Positions 58,300 through 64,000 of a DNA stretch of 64,000 nucleotides are shown here, one piece after another. This DNA is from Tetmemena sp. SeJ-2015 (Eukaryota > Ciliophora > Spirotrichea > Sporadotrichida > Oxytrichidae). The notes below the pieces were generated by a model. It was not told the DNA's origin. It saw only the letters and a list, made by a program, of their open reading frames with translations, and ran no database searches. Position 1 is the stretch's first letter. Each line of letters begins with the position of its first letter. Both the position numbers and the translations under genes were made by a program. The stretch covers positions 248,001-312,000 of the forward strand of contig JAJKFJ010022319.1 of assembly GCA_027382625.1 (NCBI GenBank), given 5' to 3'.

Positions 58300-60264
58300 A
58301 TAGTGCTTCAAGATATTCAGTTTAAAATAATAGAGTCACTCTTGAGAAGATTGAACTAGAGAAGAAAGAAAGTTCACTAGGTGCTTTAAATGTCCTATAA
58401 GAGAAAGCAAATGAAATCAAATCAATAGAGCCAAGCAAAAGGGACGAGGAAATTCAAGTTAGTAGGATTCCAAGTATTAGAGACAGCTAACCTATAGATT
58501 AAAATAAAAATATTGAAAGTCATTAAGTAGAAACAAATTAGGAAAACAGTAATTAGGAGTAGAGTCATAATATTTAAAATAAAGGAGAGAGCATTTTACA
58601 ATTTGAAAGAGGTTGGGAGAGTTGTGCCCAAAAATATCTTGAAAAGCCAGAAGTTTAGAAGACCACCTCTACCTCCCCTGAGGAATGAGAGTATATCACT
58701 ATAGAACACATTAAAATCTAAGGCTCTAAATATAAATTAGTTTATTTTTAATTCATCTTATTATAATTTATATAGACGTTGAGAACAGCCCAGATTAGTT
58801 ACAAAATAAATTATCAATGCATAATACCTCCTCACCTTCAATTTTAAAATAAATAGGCAATTATACTTCAAACAATCTTTAGCGAGAGTTTCCAATCCAT
58901 CCTAAAACCAAATAAGAAGACATCTGGATTGCGTTGTCTTAGCATTAGAGTGATATCAATAGGAGCTTAAATCATTATTGTTTGATTCAGTAGGAAAAAA
59001 AAGACTTAATAAAAATATGGTGTTTTGTCAATTTTTATTAAAGGAATAGTAGAAAATAAGAAAAGTTTTCGGCAATAGGATTATAAGTAAGCCTATTTTA
59101 TATTTGCTTACGTAATGTTCTTATTAGGCAAGCATTGGATTTACAAGTCAGCATCTCAGGAAAATTTAGTCAGCCTAAAATATTCGAGAAGAGGCGAGAA
59201 AGCAAGTAGAACGAGATGTGGCAAATTAGAAACGATTAAATGTAATTGGTCAGCCTGTGAAGCATGATGTTAGCTTATCAGATAGCATAATATAGAACGC
59301 CCTATCAAAGACAGAGCTTAATAATAGCTAGTCTAAACTAGAAACGCAAAAATAAAAGGATTCTCAAATGCTAAACAAGCTTCGCTAAGAGTCTTAATCA
59401 AAATCCATAAAGCAAAAACTACAGAAAGAATTGCTAGATTAGCAAATGCAAGAAACTAAGTTAATCAACATAGAACTAGACAAAATTATCGAGAGAAAGT
59501 CTTCAAATCAGAATATAGAAAATAAATTCACAAGCCCACTATAAAACTCTATGATAAAGAAAGGGATTAATTCGATAGATTTGAATGCAACATCGCCAGA
59601 GTATATAGACTACAAGGTGCAAACTAGAGAGAGTTACTCACCTTCTAACTTAGGATTCGGTAGAGTTCATTTGCTGAGTGCGACCAATAAAAGCTACAAG
59701 CAACAAGTAGAGTAGCACTAAAACTACTTATAAGAATTGAGAAAATAAATATAAGCCAAGAACTAACTCAGTCAATAAATAAGATCTTTCATTATTCTTT
59801 TATTGATAAGTTAAGTTGTTGAAAGTGCAGAGAAGCAGTACTTGAAAAATCAAATAGCCCAGAAAAGAAATGTAATAATTTTATTTACTAGAAATGAGTT
59901 TGAAGAGTAGAGAAAAAAGTTATAGGAAAGAAAGAGGGAGTAGTAAATACTTTATCTAAAAGATTTAAAAAGCTAGATAGATTTCAAAAATTAAGTTAGG
60001 GATCCTCTCCTGGATGAAATAGAGAAAATAAACTACTATGATCTCAAAGTAAGGCCTTTATAATACTTAATTAATTGTTTAGGCTTATTAGAACCATGAT
60101 CTGCATTTGTACTCTAAATAAATAGGCGCATTAGATACGTCAAAAGCAGAAAGATTTTCACAGTAAATGCGACAGGAAGTCTTTAATCTCTAAAAGGCTT
60201 AAAGTTAAGATACAAACTTAGTCTGAATTAACTAAAAAATAAATTAATTAAACAAAATTATTGA
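58300..60264 (+). CDS. Gln-rich coiled-coil protein, unrecognised
   Basis: The rightward frame runs from about 58300 (no certain ATG) with introns, one of them near 58,740-58,780. It is polar at first (VTLEKIELEKKESSLGAL). It then becomes strongly coiled-coil with many TAA/TAG Gln codons: KLQKELLDQQMQETKLINI, YKQQVEQHQNYLQELRKQI, FEEQRKKLQERKREQQILYL and QMRQEVFNLQKALKLRYKL. TGA is at 60262. A short conserved-looking element, SPSNLGFGRVHLLSATNKS, precedes the main coil. It is likely cytoskeletal or centrosomal by composition only. Confidence 0.5.
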
Positions 60265-60371
60265 TTTCTTGATGTATAATTAATCTATTGATTTCATGAT
60301 ATTGATTTTAAACTTTTAAAAGTAGTGAAATCTATTTTTAACATAAAGAGATTCTGTTAATAAATCTCAAA

Positions 60372-63300
60372 ATGAAGGCTATTGCTTCGGTATTTTCTAT
60401 AACTCTACCGATCCTTGTTACAATCATAGCTATTCAAGTTAAATATTCTTAATATTTGTGGGGATTGCGTTACTGATTTCACGCTCGGAGAAATTTAAAA
60501 ATTATAATGATCTTATATAAAATATTATCTACAAATTTTTTATAGTACTTCATTTATTAGTTTAATATTGACTAATAAAATGTAATTAAGTTTTAAAAAT
60601 TTAAAAAAGCATTTTCAGACGCCCTTTTAAATAAAAAGGAAATAATTAATCCATTAGAATAATTTTAAGACCTTATAATTACCACTTAAATCATTATAAT
60701 CAAGCTTCTAGAAAATTAAAGAAACTAAATTACTTTGATATTTTAAATGATATGGCATAGAAATTTAATTATTTTTAAAATTAAAATAGAATCAATTAAT
60801 TTAATATTTTGAAACATGTGATGATTGCAACATTGTTAATGGAAATGAAAGAACTGTAAGTAAGTAAAGGAAAAATTTACGTTGTAAATAAGTATTTATC
60901 TTAATTTATCTAATTTTGTCTTAGATGTAGCTCAACCTGCAAAATGGAAAAAGGCTACTTTTGCAAATATATAATTTAATTTAATTTTCTTTTTGCATAG
61001 TTGGGACTACTAGTTCAAAATGTGGGGAGATCTGTGGAGATGGAATAAACGTAAATAACACTTATCCTTGTGACGATGGGAACAGACTCAGCAAAGACGG
61101 ATGCTCTTCTACTTGCTAAATAGGTAATTATTTCTCTAATATTTGTAAAAATTATAGAAACGGGATTCACATGTACTGCAGCAACCTCTACTTAAAAATC
61201 TGTTTGCACTGAAGACTGTGACGGAACTTATAGAGGATTTCTTCCGTGTGATACAGGCCCCACTTCCAATAATTGCTGTAATGCCTGCACAAGTGTTTGG
61301 GCTGGATGCTCTTGCACTCGAGGTGCATGCAGCGAGTAGTGCGGAAGCGGTCTTAATCTAGGATTAAGTGCCACAAAGCAGTGTGACGATGGAAATGCGG
61401 ATGCTGCCCACGAGTATTATGGCGATGGCTGCACTTGGAAGTGCTAAGTAGAACCGGGATTTACATGCCCTGTAATTAAATTCATACTTGATTTTATACT
61501 GCAGCTGGAGCATGCACTGAGACATGTGGTGCTGGAACTTTTGATAACTACAACTATGCTTGCGATGATGGAAACAACGTAAATGGGGACGGATGTTCCT
61601 CAACATGTACAGTTGAGACAGGATACTACTGCTATAATGGAAACCCAAAGTTCAAGCATGACTGGTGCTACGAGACTTGTGGCGATGGAATAAATATGGG
61701 GAAAGTATGGTGTGACGATGGGAATAACGAGTCTGGAGATGGATGCAATGCAAACTGCCATGTGGAAAGAGGCTACTTGTGCTCAGGAGGTACCACTACA
61801 TCTAGAGACGTGTGCACGGAGGTTTGTGGAGATGGAGTTGATCACTTTTTCTATCCATGTGATGATGGAAACTTATTGGATGGAGATGGCTGCTCATCGA
61901 CTTGTCAGGTTGAGACCGGGTGGAGATGCTTTGGAGGACATTTCGACGTTGCTGATGTCTGTGTTTATAAGAAAAATTTCCAAAGAAATAACTATCAATT
62001 ATAAGATAAAATTGACACGTGTGGAGATTCAATTAAAGTAACTAACCAAACTGGATTTTGTGATGATGGAAATGTACAGAGTGGAGATGGATGTAGTTTT
62101 GTGTGTGAAATAGAAAATGGATGGACCTGCACAGGAGGAAGCCCAACTTCAAGAGATATTTGCACCGAGACTTGTGGTGATGGTCTGAGTTGCGGAGGTC
62201 ACGAGTGCGACGATGGAAATATTTTAAACGGAGATGGGTGTTCCTCTACATGTACTATTGAAACTGGATACTACTGTTCTGGGGGATCTATATACGGGCC
62301 AGATACATGCAAAGAGATATGCGGTGATGGGCTTAACTATGGATAATACTAGTGCGATGATGGGAACTTGATAGATGGAGATGGATGTGATGATACATGC
62401 ATGATAGAGAAAGGTTGGTACTGCTTTAACGGAGATAAAACTACTAAGGATATTTGTAAATTAAGGCCTCAACCTAAAGTTCTTTCAGTAACTGTAAACT
62501 CAGACAATACTCTAGCCACAATTTAATTCAACGACACCATCCTTCTCAATACGAATTTCAATTCATCTAGTTTCAACGCCTATATAGTTGGCCCTAAGAC
62601 GCCATACTCTATTTATTGGTCTATTTAAAGTGCAAGCTACTATCAAACTCTAAATTATTAAATAATTTTATAATGCATGTGTTAAAAACTCAAGCAACCC
62701 AATACCTCTTGGTCGATTTGAATATAGGAGATTAACTTTACGACAACGTGAATCAATCGCTAGTGATTGACTTCGTAGATCTGAACTACTACTATTCATC
62801 AATAACCAGTCGACCACTTCTCAATTAGACAATTATAGTTTAACTTAACCCTCAAGAAGTGAAAGATACAGACGGTTGTAATCAGCCTTGGATCAGAACT
62901 ATTTTGTTGATTCTATACATAGCATACATAATATTTTGCGTCATCTGCTGCTTTTTTTAAGATAAAATTTTGTGGGTTATTTATAATTCAATTAAAATTT
63001 AATCCGAAATTATTTCTTGTAAAAGCATAACTAAAAGTTCTTTTTTGGCAAGATATACTTAATTCTATAGCTTTTTCTTGAAGCTAAGCATGTTCCCTTT
63101 GATTTATATGACAATGAACTTCCAGATTCTTTAAATAGCCCCAGTAATGAAGCTGCTATTGGCCAAACTGCGCGAGATACTTCTTTTACGAATTCTAACT
63201 CATGAACTTAATTTAAAATTTTATGCAATATTTTTTGACTTTGAAAGCAATTTAAATCTCTTGGGAAGTTCGAGTTAGTACCCAGAAATAAATTAGTACT

Positions 63301-64000
63301 ACACTCAGCAGGACATCACTACCTCTGTATATCTCTACAACGCAATTGACGTTTTATTTGTAATGGCATTCTTCATTGTTCTTATCCCAATATTCATGAT
63401 ACTCCAAAAAATCTTCACCAAAGTGTAAGTAGTAGAGAGACATTATTTGCTAATTCATCTTTTAGGGAATTTCTGTAATCAGCTGCAAAGAGATACTATA
63501 CCTCTGTCATTCAAGAAGTGACACTTTTAGCCTACACTAAGTTGTCTGTAATTGGCATGCTTCAGTTCTTTAATTTCTACGAAAAATATTTTTAAAAAAT
63601 AGTATTTAATGTAATCACCAGATGGGTTTTAATATATTTTCGTAGTCGAAGATAATTGATAGTATGACAGGCTATTCAAACGTTGCAAACATCTTGGTCA
63701 CTATATTTTTCCTTGCAGGTATTCCTGTCATTCACTTCGCTCTGCTAATGAGAAAATTCTGCATTGACTCAAATATGTCACAACGATTAAAAAAGAAAAA
63801 TGCCTCTTTACTTATTATTTATCTTTAAAAGAAGTTGAAGAGAAAGAAGAAGGATGTATTTGAATAAGCAGATGACAAAGTCAAAAAGGGAGATAATGAC
63901 GATGACAAACTTGACACTCTAGGATCTTCCAAAAAGGGAACTCCGAATGGAGAAAAGAAGAAAAATGGAGTGGATAATGATGCAATGACTGATAGCAGTA
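60372..64000 (+). CDS. large Cys-rich repeat membrane protein, 3' end outside window
   Basis: ATG 60372 begins a likely signal peptide (MKAIASVFSITLPILVTIIA). After introns and an unresolved AT-rich gap come at least eight units of a disulfide-rich repeat of the form CGDG..CDDGN..GDGCSSTC.VE.GY.C.GG, for example CDDGNNVNGDGCSSTC and CDDGNLLDGDGCSSTCQVE. This is the DUF4215/Myxococcus cysteine-rich repeat type. A non-repeat extracellular part follows. Hydrophobic segments come after it (TILLILYIAYIIFCVICC, FVMAFFIVLIPIFMIL, NILVTIFFLAGIPVIHFALL). The cytoplasmic tail is Lys-rich. The architecture suggests a large surface protein with several transmembrane helices, but its role is unknown. It runs past 64000. 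Confidence 0.8.

Noticed and set aside
1..64000. tRNA, rRNA, CRISPR array, C4A4 telomere repeats, TBE-type transposase.
   Set aside because: Looked for by eye and not seen. A tRNA could be missed without a covariance search.

Overview
The window reads as germline (micronuclear) DNA of a spirotrich ciliate of the Oxytricha/Stylonychia type. It is AT-rich. Its genes are intact only if TAA and TAG are read as glutamine and TGA is the sole stop. Most introns are 30-60 nt with GT-AG ends. The strongest evidence is a scrambled gene: the catalytic subunit of protein phosphatase 6 (PPP6C) is broken into 13 coding pieces. Even pieces lie in order at 12277-12744 and odd pieces in order at 15137-15907, with 12 matching short repeats (pointers) at the junctions. 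Joining 1-13 gives exactly 924 nt (307 codons plus TGA), the normal PP6 length. That layout is a hallmark of stichotrich germline DNA.

Layout. 1-1235: AT-rich flank with ambiguous open frames. 1236-8095: five leftward genes (WD40 protein, unknown protein, small MGN-type lipidated protein, SUV39-like SET methyltransferase, unknown protein). 8396-11205: two rightward genes (lipidated double-FHA protein, coiled-coil protein). 11577-15907: RPL12, then PPP6C with a whole XPA-like repair gene between its two halves. 16401-21950: FAN1 nuclease, leftward, split by an insertion that carries the complete TPGS2 gene. 22475-31500: PHR-domain protein, long Gln/Ser-rich SCP phosphatase, small acidic protein, CFAP300, RING-kelch protein. 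31661-41377: mostly unrecognised proteins, an orphan kelch fragment and an ARF-like GTPase. 41390-49324: two long low-complexity proteins. 49420-54948: catalytically degenerate USP-fold protein, two MORN-repeat proteins and a mitochondrial carrier. 55106-60264: unknowns, including a Gly/Ala-rich MGNC protein. 60372-end: a large cysteine-rich membrane protein that runs off the window.

Several unscrambled genes contain short insertions (6-50 bp, and one of 356 bp) bounded by identical 3-8 bp repeats. Removing one repeat plus the spacer restores the reading frame or removes an in-frame TGA. They behave like internal eliminated sequences (IESs), and the smallest (6-15 bp) are strikingly short. 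Two unrelated complete genes (XPA, TPGS2) sit inside the germline gaps of two other genes. Assembling the somatic copies would therefore require cutting around a functional neighbour.

There is no operon logic. The recognisable functions are DNA repair (XPA, FAN1), ciliary and microtubule biology (CFAP300, TPGS2), chromatin (SET), signalling phosphatases (PPP6C, SCP) and translation (RPL12). Translations were made by eye. Exon edges and some starts are approximate and are marked so.
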